Assembly (NCBI GenBank): GCA_964036045.1
Contig: OZ038381.1
Span: 66,898,242 to 66,962,241, forward strand
From: Eutreptiella sp. 'Long Island Sound 2002'
Taxonomy: Eukaryota; Euglenozoa; Euglenophyceae; Eutreptiales; Eutreptiaceae
Direction: 5' to 3'
Length of the DNA stretch: 64,000 nt
Shown: positions 44,870 through 53,978 of the stretch, one piece after another
Numbering within the stretch: the stretch's first letter is position 1
Layout of the letters: each line of letters starts with the position of its first letter
Notes under the pieces: model-generated
The model's database searches: none
What the model saw: the letters and a program-made list of their open reading frames with translations, nothing else
What the model was told of the DNA's origin: nothing
Program-made: the position numbers and the translations under genes

Positions 44870-45880
44870 CAATCATTTATCTTGAGCAAAGAGCATTGGG
44901 GGTCATAATTTGTGGTTTACCAGGCCCGAACCAACCTTAGGGACGAGGTTGAACAACTTGAAATCTCATGACATCTCCCCTAAATCTACCAATACTAGAA
45001 TTACTCGTTAAAAATGGCAAATATGGCTGTTTGGAGGCAATTTTGGCACCCACCGTTCATTAATCATGAGCCAAGAGCATTTGGGGTCACATATGGTGGT
45101 TTGCCAAGGCCGAAGTAACCTTAGGAACAAGGTTGAGCAATTTGAAATCTCATGATACCTCCCCTAAAGCTACTTACACGAGAATTACATGTTAAATAGG
45201 GCAAATATGGCTGTTTTGAGGCAATTTTGGCTCCCGCCGTTCATTCATCTTGAGCCAAGAGCATTTTGGGTCACAAATGGTGGTTTGCCAAGGCCCAACT
45301 AACCTAGGGAACAAGGTTGAGCAATTTCAAATCTCATGACACCTCCCCTAGAATTATACGTCAAACAGGGCAAATAAGGCTGTTTTGAGGCAATTTTGGC
45401 TCCCGCCGTTCATTCATCTTGATGCAAAAGCATGCAGGGTCACATATGGTGTTTTGCCAAGGCCAGGCCAACCTTAGGAACAAGGTGGAGCAATTTGAAA
45501 TCTCATGATACCTCCCCTAAATCTACTTATACTAGAATTAGACGTCAAACAAGGCAAATATGGCTGTTTTGAGGCAATTTTGGCACCCGCCGTTGATACA
45601 TCTTGATTCAAGAGCATGTAGGGTCACATATGGTGTTTTGCCAAGGCCAAACTAACCTTAGCAACAAGGGTGAGCAATTTGAAATCTCATGACACCTCCC
45701 CTAAATCTACTTATGCGAGATTTACAAGTTAAAAAGGGCAAATATGGCTGTTTTGGGGCAGTTTTGGCACCCGCCACTCAATTATCTTGATGCACCACCA
45801 TTTAGGGTCAAATATTGTGGTTTGCTAAGGCCGAACTAAGCTCAGGGAGAACCTTGACCCATTCCAAATCTCATGAGACC
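44870..45880. repeat. Tandem repeat 2, ~180 bp
   Basis: Six units with TCTTGAGCCAAGAGCAT...GGGTCACATATGGTGGTTTGCCAAGGCC...AACAAGGTTGAGCAATTTGAAATCTCATGACACCTCCCCTAAATC. Units start near 44878, 45064, 45247, 45417, 45600 and 45785, with spacings of 170-186. Confidence 0.85.
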
Positions 45881-46180
45881 TCCCCGAAATCCACTTATGC
45901 CACTTTCTTCGTGAAAAAGTGCCAAAAAAGGCCCGAAAAGGCGGTATCTTGGAAATATCTCCCTAAAGGTTGATGGGATGACCGTGTTTTTATCACAGGA
46001 GGAGGATATGATTGCGATTGGCAGATTGCGCTTCTTAAATCTGCTTAACTGCGCACAGAATTGGCACAAATCTCGCAAAATGAGCCAGAAATGCTTGCGG
46101 CAGCGGGAAAATCGCGACTGCGGCGGTTTCAGCGGTAGTCCAGCAACTGAATTTTGGGATCTGGCGACATCGTAAAATCA

Positions 46181-47051
46181 TATGTGTGTCTGCGCGAACA
46201 ATTTTCGCAGACTGCCGATCACGACCTGGTGTGCCCTCTCAGCCCTACCGTTACTATGGGGGCGGTATACAGGGGAACGGTACTCCTCAATGCCTGAGAG
46301 CTGGCAAAAAGATTGGATAAATTCTGCATTCACGAGTATATCGTGGTCACAAAAAATTTCTTTGGGCACTCCAAAAAATGTGACAAATCGCCTTAAAAAG
46401 AGAGATGCCAGCTCTGCAGACGTGAGGTGTTCACTACAGGGGAAGGCGGCAACATAGCCTGTGAGGAGACACACTACTACAAAAACAGAATCAAGAGACT
46501 GACCATTAGTCTCAACGTGACCCAATTTAGTAAGATCGACTGCAATTGCACTAAAAGGGTACCCAGGTACAGGGTAGCAATTCAGCTGTTCGGGCTGAAG
46601 ACCTTTAGGTCCCTTCACACTCTGACAAACCTGACAAGATGTTGAAATTTCATCGATACGCTCCTTTAGCTTCTTATACGGATACTTCTGTGTGTGTCCC
46701 TGCTCCAGATAATGTACAATGTACTTACGATCAAAACGCTGATGAGTCTTATGAATACCAGGATGTGCATAAGTATATGTGGCTACTATTAATTTAACGA
46801 GTAGGGCCAGAGGAACGCAAAATCTGCCCTCATACCAGATACCGTCCTCATACAACCCATTTTACCGGCCACCCCTTCCGCACGAAGAGTTGGCCATAAA
46901 GACTTATACACAGGGTCGTCCTGATATTCCTGATCCCAGGTCTCATACAGAATGTGTGTGTCACTGGGTACTTTAACAGTTGATGCAGCATGTATCACAA
47001 CAGGGTCTGAAATCCCGCATTCCGGTTCAGGGCATAAAGAAACTGAAGAAA
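46181..47051 (-). pseudogene. Ty3-C integrase zinc region and catalytic core
   Basis: It reads TVKVPSDTHILYETWDQEYQ, DDPVYKSLWPTLRAEGVAGKM, then after a one-base shift near 46858 YEDGIWYEGRFCVPLAL. The zinc region is HPGIHKTHQRF...STSCQVCQSVK, with the core ending in ...SPVYRPHSNGRAERAHQVVI. Catalytic residues are visible: Asp in AIAVDLTKLG, Asp in FCDHDILVNAEF, Glu in GRAERAH. Apart from the one frameshift, the core is intact up to its interruption at 46180. Confidence 0.85.
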
Positions 47052-47063
47052 TTGAATTACTGT
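47052..47063. repeat. Target duplication of the LINE-like insertion, left
   Basis: TTGAATTACTGT, identical to 58753-58764 and continuous with Ty3-C coding on its outer side in both places. Confidence 0.9.
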
Positions 47064-47581
47064 GCAAGCTCGTCTGCGAAATCCTTGCCGCGGCAGCAGA
47101 AGACGGCAAGCTTCTCCTCCAAATTGCCCGGCCTACAACTGGCCACGCAAGCGCGCCGCGGCGAGCAGACACATACACCGACACAACGCACCCCACCGCA
47201 CAATCCGCGCCCAAGCCCCTGCCCTCTCGCTGCCCACCCGGAGACCAACACACGCCCACCATCGCGCGCACCCCCGGGCCCCGCGACACGGGCCTCGCCC
47301 AGCCGCCCGAACACCAGCACACGCCCGCCACACAACCACCCGCCGGACACCTCTCACCACCCCCCACACTCGACAACCCACACACACCCGCCGAGAGGAG
47401 CCCCGCGCCCCGCGGCAGGCCCACCCCACCCAGTGGCCCGCGCACGCCCCCCGCACACACCCCAGAAGACCCAGGCCCACCCCCCCTGGCCCCTGAATGC
47501 AGCCCACGCGAACTGTTCCCCCCCGCGGACGCCAACCCACACAACCTCACACATTGCAGGACCCCGGCCCAGCCAAGCCCA

Positions 47582-47588
47582 GAAGGAA
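47582..47588. repeat. Target duplication of the TIR element, left
   Basis: GAAGGAA here versus GAAGGAG at 53979-53985. Removing one copy plus the element restores CAG AAG GAG AAG GCC in one frame. Confidence 0.7.
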
Positions 47589-47616
47589 TTAGGCGGCTCA
47601 AGTTGCATGGTCAAAA
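47589..47616 (+). repeat. Terminal inverted repeat, left
   Basis: 28 bases identical in inverted orientation to 53951-53978. Confidence 0.92.
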
Positions 47617-47934
47617 TGCGCCCAAAACTGCCTCTCCACGGCGCTGCGAAAAAATAGTCCTTTTGGGGGGGACGTAAAACGCAAGAACCAAAATTCCCGT
47701 GAAAAGCAATTAACTGGTCCATTTTCCTTTATTTTCAACAAAACCGACTGCCCAGGAAAAAGATTTATTTCCACCAAATGAACTTCTTTTTTGGGAAAAC
47801 CACGACTTTTTGTTTCCTCTACCATTTATGCTTTGCAATAAAAACACCCGTGAGCTTTCAATATTTTGGAAAACCAGTTTTCGAAAACCATGTTGCACGC
47901 AGCACCACAAGAAGCATTTTTTGGTACCACTTCT

Positions 47935-47954
47935 TTGCGCGAGGCCTCGCGCAA
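47935..47954. repeat. Palindrome TTGCGCGAGGCCTCGCGCAA, copy 1
   Basis: A perfect 20-bp palindrome in the 3' flank of the ParB-like gene. The other nine copies are at 48045-48060 (variant), 48917-48936, 50053-50068, 50488-50507 (centre AG/CT), 51032-51051 (one arm mutated), 51087-51105, 53478-53497, 53538-53553 (variant) and 53764-53783. Confidence 0.95.
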
Positions 47955-48086
47955 ACACCAACACAACAGCGCAATGAAATGCATCACAGAGAAAAATGTG
48001 CCGCACAAGGTGACAGCATAAAGGTCGTCGAAGAGGAATGCATAGCGCGAGCCCTCGCGCATAATATATCAGAACAAGGGAAGAAA

Positions 48087-50870
48087 TTACTTTTTCTTCG
48101 GAACAGTTTGCATCTTAGAACCCATAGCCTTAGCAACGGACGTGTTACCCTTAGGAGGTGGCTTTGCGGGCGCGCTTCTTGGTTGCGACTGACGGCCTGG
48201 CTGCTTGAATGGAGCTCGGGCCCCGGTTTCCTCGGACCACGGCTTCGCTGCCACTTTCTTCGCTGCCTTGCCCTGGGAGACCTGCGCTTCCTCCTCCTCT
48301 TCTTCCTCGCTCTCCTCCTCTTCATCCCCATCGCTCTCGCTGGATTCTGCACCGGTAATCGACTTCGCTGCCTGAGGCTTGGAGGCAGTCCTCTTCTTCT
48401 TGGGGGCTGGTTCCCCACCAGTAGACTTCCGCTTTGCAGGGGCCAGTGCTTCTGCAGCTTGACCCTTCTCAACAGTCTCTTCCTCCTTCAGCGACAACGC
48501 CTCATAACCCACCTTGTCATCGCAAACCCATAGGGGAATACCACGGTTTGCCCAGTTGGCTTGCTGGTCCCAATCACCAGACGCGTGCAGTTTCGACTCT
48601 TGTGTCAATACATGGTCCAACTGAGTCTGCACCCTGTTGACCCAATTGGAGAGATTGTCGGAGGTAACACCAAGAAGGTACATGCGAGAATCGAGCTCGA
48701 CGGACGCGATCTTGCACACCAGATCCGGCTGATGATCAATGAACACAAACGCAGGCTTGAAGGTCTTATCCTGCTTCAGGTGAAAGAGGTGAGTGTCGAA
48801 ATACCACATAACCGTCGTTATCGGAAGGTGACCGCCAAATTCAACAGGATCCATCTCCTCTACTTGAGGAGGTCCAAACGTCAGATAATTCGGAATCCGC
48901 AATGAGGGAGAAGTTATTGCGCGAGGCCTCGCGCAAACAGCGGACGTAATGAGGGAATTATACCTTTCTCGACCAGCTATCCGGTGACGCAATCAGCAAC
49001 CAGCGAACGTCAAACGTTGTAAGATCTCCTGCAGGCTTCGGTTTGACTGGCCAACTGAAGATGGGAATAAGCAACATGTGGCCAATGCGCGGCGCGTTGA
49101 AATCATCGTTGAGACGCCTCTCTGTTTCCGTTTCCAGCACGCTGAACATGTTCTCAGCAACAGTTTTGAACCCGCAGATGAGGGTATCGGCACGCGCCAT
49201 CTCTTCATACAGCCAGGCTGGGCACATCGTCTCAGGAGCAAGATGTTCAAATATGTGGCCGTTGATGATAATCAGGTTCTTGTCAATCTCCATGAACCGC
49301 TTCGGGGGTTCGTGGTTCAACGCTGCAATTCTGGTCGCCTTAACTGTGATAGTTTGCGACAATGATGGATCCTGCTGTTCCACTGTCTTGAAGTCACCAG
49401 TAACGCCAGCAGGTGGGGGGACCACACGGCTCTTGGTAGGCTCTTGACCCAGGAGTTTTTGGACGTTGAGGATTTTCAGGGGGGCGGGTTTGCCTTTCTC
49501 TGCCACCTGCTACAGTGGTGCGCGAATCATGGATTTCCATGCCGGCCATGGACCGCGACTTTTGCCTTCAGACTCACGCCAATAGCCCCATGTACCAAGA
49601 GTCACCTTCAGGGCAGACCTTCCAAGTGCAGCAACCTCTTTGCGAGTCCGCATGTCTTTGGCTAAAGAACAGAAATGGAGAAAGTGCGGCGCACTGATGC
49701 AGAAATGGAACCCAAGTCGCGTCGATGGTACACACCTTTCTCAGGTCGAACGTACTGGCCGTTGTGCGGGTGGTCCAGATGCATTGAGACCCACTGCTCA
49801 AGGATGATGTCGTCAAACGAATTCTGCAGGGATTTAAGGGTTGTTTTTTCTTCCTGCATCACTTCTGCCACATTGTTGTAGAACTCCGGCAACAGGATCC
49901 CGTCCAGTTTCTTCAGCGCGTTCTTCGTGACTTTCTCCCCTTTGTCGTGGAACTTCTGCAGACCTTTCACAGCTTCCGGACCAGCATAGTAGGCAAACGT
50001 CATAAAATCTTTCCACAATTTAGACGTTTTGTCCTGAAAGTGACAACGTTGTGCGCGAGGCCTCGCGCAACGAAGAGCGCCGAAACAACGATTAATGAAC
50101 ATACGAATTGACCAGGTTGCTTCAGTTCAGCGGTTGGAACCAGGGCACTCATCTGCACAGCATCCACAATGGCGATCTTGAGATTGCTGTACGTGTCAGG
50201 TAGGCCTCGCCGCCGCTGACATTCAACACATCGAATGAGGTTATCTGCTGCCTCTTACAGCGGAATTGGCTCAACGTCTTGTGCGCTTCCTTGTGCTTGT
50301 CCTTCCAGCTTTGCACGGAAGGCCCACGATGTCGTAGGCTTTAGAATATCGGCGATGCATGTAGTATGCCACTGCTGCAGATCCAGACACGCGGTGCGTC
50401 GCTTCTCCCGAATCTTCGCAACCGCTTCCACGCTGTGCTGTCCAGATACACACCAATAATCGCCATCTGCAAATATGAGACACGTCTTTGCGCGAGAGCT
50501 CGCGCAACGAGAAGAGCGAAAAGTTGGTTGGTAACATACTATTATCTTCCCAGAGAACGACGTGTAATGGGCCTGTTGGCGGTGCTGCTTCGAGTGACTC
50601 AATACGCTTCTGCAGTAACTTCGCATCTCTCCGTCTGATCTGCCCCTTCGTCTTCTCCTGGTCGATTCTCACGTTGTCCAGCTCAACCTCCACCTGCCTC
50701 CCGTCCGGCTTCAGGTGGTCCTCGATGTCCGTACCCAAGGTTAAGCCAGGATCTGGTGTTTCCTTCTTCTTACGCCCCTTCTTTGGTGTTCCAGCCTCCG
50801 ATCCTGAGGTCCCAGGGTCATAGTCGGTATCGTCTCGTTCCTCGGCTGTTCTTTGGGCGTGGCTTGCCAT
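48087..50870 (-). CDS. ParB/sulfiredoxin-like multi-exon protein of the TIR element
   Basis: The ATG is at 50868-50870 (MASHAQRTAEERDD). Exons: 50870-50540, 50466-50105, 50033-49736, 49661-48964, and about 48857-48087. Exon 1 is acidic then basic (TPKKGRKKKETP). Exons 1-2 give VELDNVRI, RRRDAKLLQKRIESLE, PLHVVLWEDNNGDYWCVSGQHSVEAV. The 'xVSGQHSxEA' turn after a helical R/L segment is the ParB/Srx nuclease-fold signature. Later exons are mostly helical and unknown (KLWKDFMTFAYYAGPEAV, ITVKATRIAALNHEPPKRF, TTVMWYFDTHLFHLKQDK). The end has acidic runs and nuclear-localisation-like KPAPKKKRTASK. In-frame TAA (50255) and TAG (49510) interrupt it. It ends at TAA 48087, with TGA six codons on. Role unknown; DNA binding or cleavage is plausible. 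Confidence 0.6.
48858..48963 (-). other. Intron 4 of the ParB-like gene, palindrome-bearing
   Basis: Donor AAG|GTATAATTCC. The most economical in-frame acceptor is GTAGAG|GAGATG, which is weak, so the 3' boundary is uncertain. The palindrome 48917-48936 lies inside, and TCCCTCATT(A/G)CG occurs on both sides of it. Confidence 0.45.
49662..49735 (-). other. Intron 3 of the ParB-like gene
   Basis: 74 bp, GAAAG|GTGTGTACC...GTTCTTTAG|CCAAAGAC. Splicing gives EK-A-KDMRTRKEVAAL in frame. No palindrome. Confidence 0.75.
50034..50104 (-). other. Intron 2 of the ParB-like gene, palindrome-bearing
   Basis: 71 bp, CAATTC|GTATGTTCA...CACTTTCAG|GACAAAACG. The palindrome occupies its middle. Both exon sides read in one frame (KQPGQF|DKTSKLW). 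Confidence 0.85.
50467..50539 (-). other. Intron 1 of the ParB-like gene, palindrome-bearing
   Basis: 73 bp, GATAATA|GTATGTTACC...CATATTTGCAG|ATGGCGATT. It contains the palindrome variant TTGCGCGAGCTCTCGCGCAA. Splicing creates the EDNNGDYWCVSGQH motif across the junction, which supports both the intron and the domain. Confidence 0.88.
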
Positions 50871-51105
50871 TCTGCGATAATGAGAAAGCCTGTATTGAAG
50901 GAAACATAACATTAAAAATGGGTAAAATCGTCGTCGATAATGCATATGTGGGGTGCTTTTAGCGAATACGAGTACAGTATGGTTGAGAATGCAAAACTGA
51001 AGGAGCACGCCACTGTTTTTGACTGACAACCTTGCTCGAGGCCTCGCGCAAGAGAGGGGGTGTACTAACCTGTTGTTTCATGCTGTTTGCGCGAGGCCTC
51101 GCGCA

Positions 51106-51486
51106 TCACTGCATGTTCTCCAATCTTCTTCGAACGTTTCGCAGCGTGTCGGCCTCTCTCTGTTCCTCCAACACACTGCGTTGGGGGATCAGCTCCGACA
51201 GTTTTCGCTTGAAACCAGCCTTAAGTGGCCCCTGCTGCGTTAGCACCAACAACACAGACACAAGGACTTGTTTGTAGTGGTTAGAACTCTTTGAAATTAG
51301 AAGAGACGGTGGAAAGTTAGGTACACCCCTGCGCGGCCAATGCGCCTGAATTGCACAAGTAGGCTCAGCACACCACCTAACCCAAGGCACATATACACGC
51401 TCTGCGTTCAAGTAAGCAGTTAAACGCTGACGCACGGAATTGACAAAGGAATTGAGGATTTTACAGACGTTCACCCTGTGACCTTC
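51106..51486 (-). CDS. Unknown ORF B3 of the TIR element
   Basis: In the same frame as B2 and just after its TGA: EGHRVNVCKILNSFVNSVRQ ... PNFPPSLLISKSSNHYKQVL ... RRLENMQ, ending TGA at 51106 one base from a palindrome. There is no ATG at the start, so it is probably an exon of the B2 gene whose junction I cannot place, or a downstream fragment after a mutated codon. No family recognised. Confidence 0.4.
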   Translation of the reverse strand, partial: EGHRVNVCKILNSFVNSVRQRLTAYLNAERVYVPWVRWCAEPTCAIQAHWPRRGVPNFPPSLLISKSSNHYKQVLVSVLLVLTQQGPLKAGFKRKLSELIPQRSVLEEQREADTLRNVRRRLENMQ

Positions 51487-52623
51487 TCAGCGGATAGTGA
51501 TGAGCTGATACAGATCGTCAACATCTTCAATGGTTACTGCACCTCTGTTCTGGCCCTTCTTTGTCACAAGGCTGGAAAGCAGACTTTCGCAAAATTCCTC
51601 GGCAAAAGCCTGTCCAGGCATGGCTGTGTGCCACGCAGTGTGGCACAATAGCGCAGTTGCAACAGTGCGTTCGTATTTTAAAAGTGTGTCCCCCATGTTC
51701 AAACGGTCTAACAGACACATAACAATCTGCAATCCCTCAGAAGCAAAAACACCCGTGTTGGCCGTCTCCCCAGCCCAATTGCACTGCCTAACGACGTGTC
51801 CCAGGTACAGTAACATGGGACATTATTGTGTTAACAGAACCTGCATGGCCTTACACACAGCGTAACGAAGGCGACTTTGCCGATTTGCAGGACGTGCCAG
51901 CTCAAGGGAACGACATTTTCGGTTAAGGCGCCGTATGTGGGGGCCCATACCCAACAGCAGTGCACCAACAGTTATCTCCATTGTGATCAGCTTGGGAAAA
52001 CAGGGGACTGTGTCACCGCTGCGCAACAAACCCTTACGGAAGAAAGTCACAATCGGCCAAAATGAGCGAAACGTTTGTGTAACGCAAAATTTGTACGCGT
52101 GCCAGAAACCATATAATATAGGGTGTGAACGCAAAAAAAGCCGGACGTTCCAACCCGTTGTTTTTTCACCGTACATCATCTTACAAATGCGGTAATGGAT
52201 GTTCTCATCACATAAGACAGGGACAACTGGTCGGCTGTGCTGCGCCAAGTCCCTAGTAAATTGCAGTAGGTTAAGAAGCGATAGGTTGCCGCTTACCTTT
52301 TCTTTGCTTAGACAAAGGGGTCACCAATGTGGTCTCTTGGCGGGTACAGGGCGAATAATGTCAAGCGGTGCCCTAATGTTTCGCACAACAGGTCGCGTGC
52401 TTGCAAATCCTAGATCGTGCAGGATACGTGCAAACGTTCCCTCTGTGTTTCCCAGCATGCGTGCAACAATAGGAACACGCCGTTCAAGGTCTTCCAGGCT
52501 GGGATGACCATGCCAGTAGCGCGGTGCATCCTTGAGTAGCAACACAGCCAACGCTGTTGCGTTCAGGCTTTTGTCGTTCTTGTCGGGATTTGTGGTAACC
52601 TGTTTGTTGTACCAGTTTTCCAT
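51487..52623 (-). CDS. Unknown protein B2 of the TIR element
   Basis: ATG at 52621-52623 (MENWYNKQVTTNPDKNDKSL). One intron at 52253-52324 joins RPHW to DLAQHSRPVV. Then come VLCDENIHYRICKMMYG, LRSHPILYGFWHAYKFCVTQ, RLNRKCRSLELARPANRQSR, and, after an in-frame TAA at 51823, MLLYLGHVVRQCNWAGE. It ends at TGA 51487. 'Asp-Glu-Asn-Ile...' followed by 'W-H-x-Y-K' could be part of a metal-dependent fold, but no family is recognised. Its position in the element suggests a role in mobility. About 350 residues after splicing. Confidence 0.5.
52253..52324 (-). other. Intron in B2
   Basis: 72 bp, CACATTG|GTGACCCC...CAATTTACTAG|GGACTTGG. It removes an in-frame TGA at 52321 and keeps the frame. The length matches the introns of the neighbouring gene. 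No palindrome. Confidence 0.7.
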
Positions 52624-53091
52624 TCAGAACACAACCCACTGTTGGTAAATTTTGTCCCATGTAGTCTGTAACCTGACTGCGGCCGTCTCCTTCAACGAAG
52701 GTGCGCTGTATCGCGCCAGACCTGACCTTGCTAAAATGCGACGCTGCGCCCTACTTCCCTCTACCGCAACAACTGACTTTGGTTTTCCCTGGTATGGAAC
52801 TGCGCGGTGGCGCATCAGCAGATAGAGGCGCCAGGCCTCCTCTATCAAAACACCAACCCATCTCTTCCCTTCTGCCGCAATCGCCTTTTCAACGCTGCAA
52901 CGCGTCCGTTCTTTTTTGCGCAGACGCAGAAAAAACACAAACAACAATCGCGCGCCCTCGTCCCCCTGTTTCATCCCTTCCCACAGTTCTTCTGCCGTGT
53001 GGTACGGCGGTTCCTCTGAGCAGACATCGCGGAAAACTCCGGATGCTGCGGCCACTGTCTTCTCAAGGTCCACCTCTTTTCGCAGGGGCAT
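52624..53091 (-). CDS. Unknown protein B1 of the TIR element
   Basis: 155 codons from ATG (MPLRKEVDLEKTVAAASGVF) to TGA, directly followed by the ATG of B2 in the same frame (TGAATG). Contains LLFVFFLRLRKKERTRCSVE, KAIAAEGKRWVGVLIEEAWRL and SVVAVEGSRAQRRILARSGL; basic and helical. It may be a separate gene or the N-terminal part of B2 separated by one changed codon (F-stop-M). No family recognised. Confidence 0.5.
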   Translation of the reverse strand: MPLRKEVDLEKTVAAASGVFRDVCSEEPPYHTAEELWEGMKQGDEGARLLFVFFLRLRKKERTRCSVEKAIAAEGKRWVGVLIEEAWRLYLLMRHRAVPYQGKPKSVVAVEGSRAQRRILARSGLARYSAPSLKETAAVRLQTTWDKIYQQWVVF

Positions 53092-53273
53092 TGTTGCTGT
53101 AAAGAATAATTGCGTAACTGTATCTGCGTAAAAGTCGCTGTTTGAAAAACTTTCTTGATTTCAAACATCAACCTGTCACTCAGTTTTCGCGCGACCGATT
53201 ATTCTGTGATTCGCTTGTCGCATGCTCCATTTTCGGTTACCTGTAACTGTCTGGTGTTCCCACATTTCACTAG

Positions 53274-53466
53274 TTAATCCCGATTGTGGTACCCAGTTGC
53301 GGCGCGCTTCCATCGCTGTTGGGCAGTGAAGTCAGCGGTGACCACAGTATGAAAACCGGAGATGCCGGCGGGACCTGTATGGGCGCCCATGCAGCAGCGC
53401 CGCATCAAGGGATCGTACATGCTGTGTAGTTGGTGGATCTGTCCAATTTTGGTTTTTATGAACGCT
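53274..53466 (-). CDS. Possible upstream exon near the right end of the TIR element
   Basis: The minus strand reads TKIGQIHQLHSMYDPLMRRC, CMGAHTGPAGISGFHTVVTA, QQRWKRAATGYHNRD, then TAA. A candidate acceptor CAATGCAG|GTCACAAGC lies right after the palindrome at 53478-53497. The protein-like composition supports an exon, but the link to B1 is not shown. Confidence 0.3.
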
Positions 53467-53950
53467 TGTGACCTGCATTGCGCGAGGCCTCGCGCAATGA
53501 TCAACGAAACTTTAATGTTTTTCATGCGCCGTTCCATGCGCGAGGGCTCGCGCTTGAAACTGCAGTTTGTTCCGGAACATTTATACTTTTCAAGATTCTT
53601 GGGTACACCATTGTTGCAGTTCATTCGTTAATAGATCTACCTCTATCACGCAATCCTGATAATGGTACTAAGTTACGTGTATAAATACGACAGCGTTCCA
53701 TTTTTCGACATCCTGCCTAATGTGTCGTGCGGTATCACATTACTCTGACACAAATGAACGTCTTTGCGCGAGGCCTCGCGCAAAGAATGGTCACCAAACA
53801 ATACTTTTCCCTGTCTCGCCCATGGGAGACATCATTCTTATAGAAATATTTAATCCGCCATACTTGTTTGCGACGCTTTTATAATATCCAGCAAAACAAC
53901 TATTTTTCGATGCCTTTGGAAACCTGTCATTTTCCTACCTTTTCTTTCGT

Positions 53951-53978
53951 TTTTGACCATGCAACTTGAGCCGCCTAA
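53951..53978 (-). repeat. Terminal inverted repeat, right
   Basis: TTTTGACCATGCAACTTGAGCCGCCTAA, the exact reverse complement of 47589-47616. Confidence 0.92.

Larger units (their letters stand above)
43844..46180. mobile_element. Inverted-repeat element filled with tandem repeats
   Basis: The left end GGATTTTATGACGTCCAAAAATCCCAAAACC and the reverse complement of the right end TGATTTTACGATGTCGCCAGATCCCAAAATT align imperfectly over about 30-40 bases, flanked by TA on both sides (43842-43843 and 46181-46182). The insertion sits between the integrase phrases LRKLFAQTH and KGRRWIDLLPLALW. Inside are two runs of ~185-bp tandem repeats and no transposase. It looks like a non-autonomous TA-target DNA transposon that carries or generates satellite DNA. 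Confidence 0.65.
47589..53978. mobile_element. 6390-bp terminal-inverted-repeat element with palindromic introns
   Basis: The perfect 28-bp inverted termini read TTAGGCGGCTCAAGTTGCATGGTCAAAA (47589-47616, reversed at 53951-53978). A 7-bp target duplication with one mismatch flanks them, and the host frame rejoins on removal. The interior is not GC-rich, unlike its host. Minus-strand genes include a ParB-like multi-exon gene (48087-50870) and a second cluster (51106-53091). Ten copies of GCGCGAGGCCTCGCGC or variants lie inside and none outside. I recognise no DDE, YR or HUH transposase motif with confidence, so the superfamily is unknown. An uncharacterised mobilising protein may be among these genes. 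Confidence 0.85.

Noticed and set aside
43844-46180. CRISPR-like or direct-repeat array
   Set aside because: Units are long (~185 bp), contiguous and without spacers, in eukaryotic DNA. Tandem satellite explains them.
47060-47590. Host gene starting here and encoding a Pro-rich protein
   Set aside because: The stretch begins exactly at the LINE target duplication and continues after the TIR element at 53979, so it is the 5' part of an inserted element.
52300-52330. Three separate genes divided at TGA 52321
   Set aside because: A 72-bp GT-AG intron of the same size class as its neighbours removes the TGA and joins RPHW to DLAQHSR in frame.
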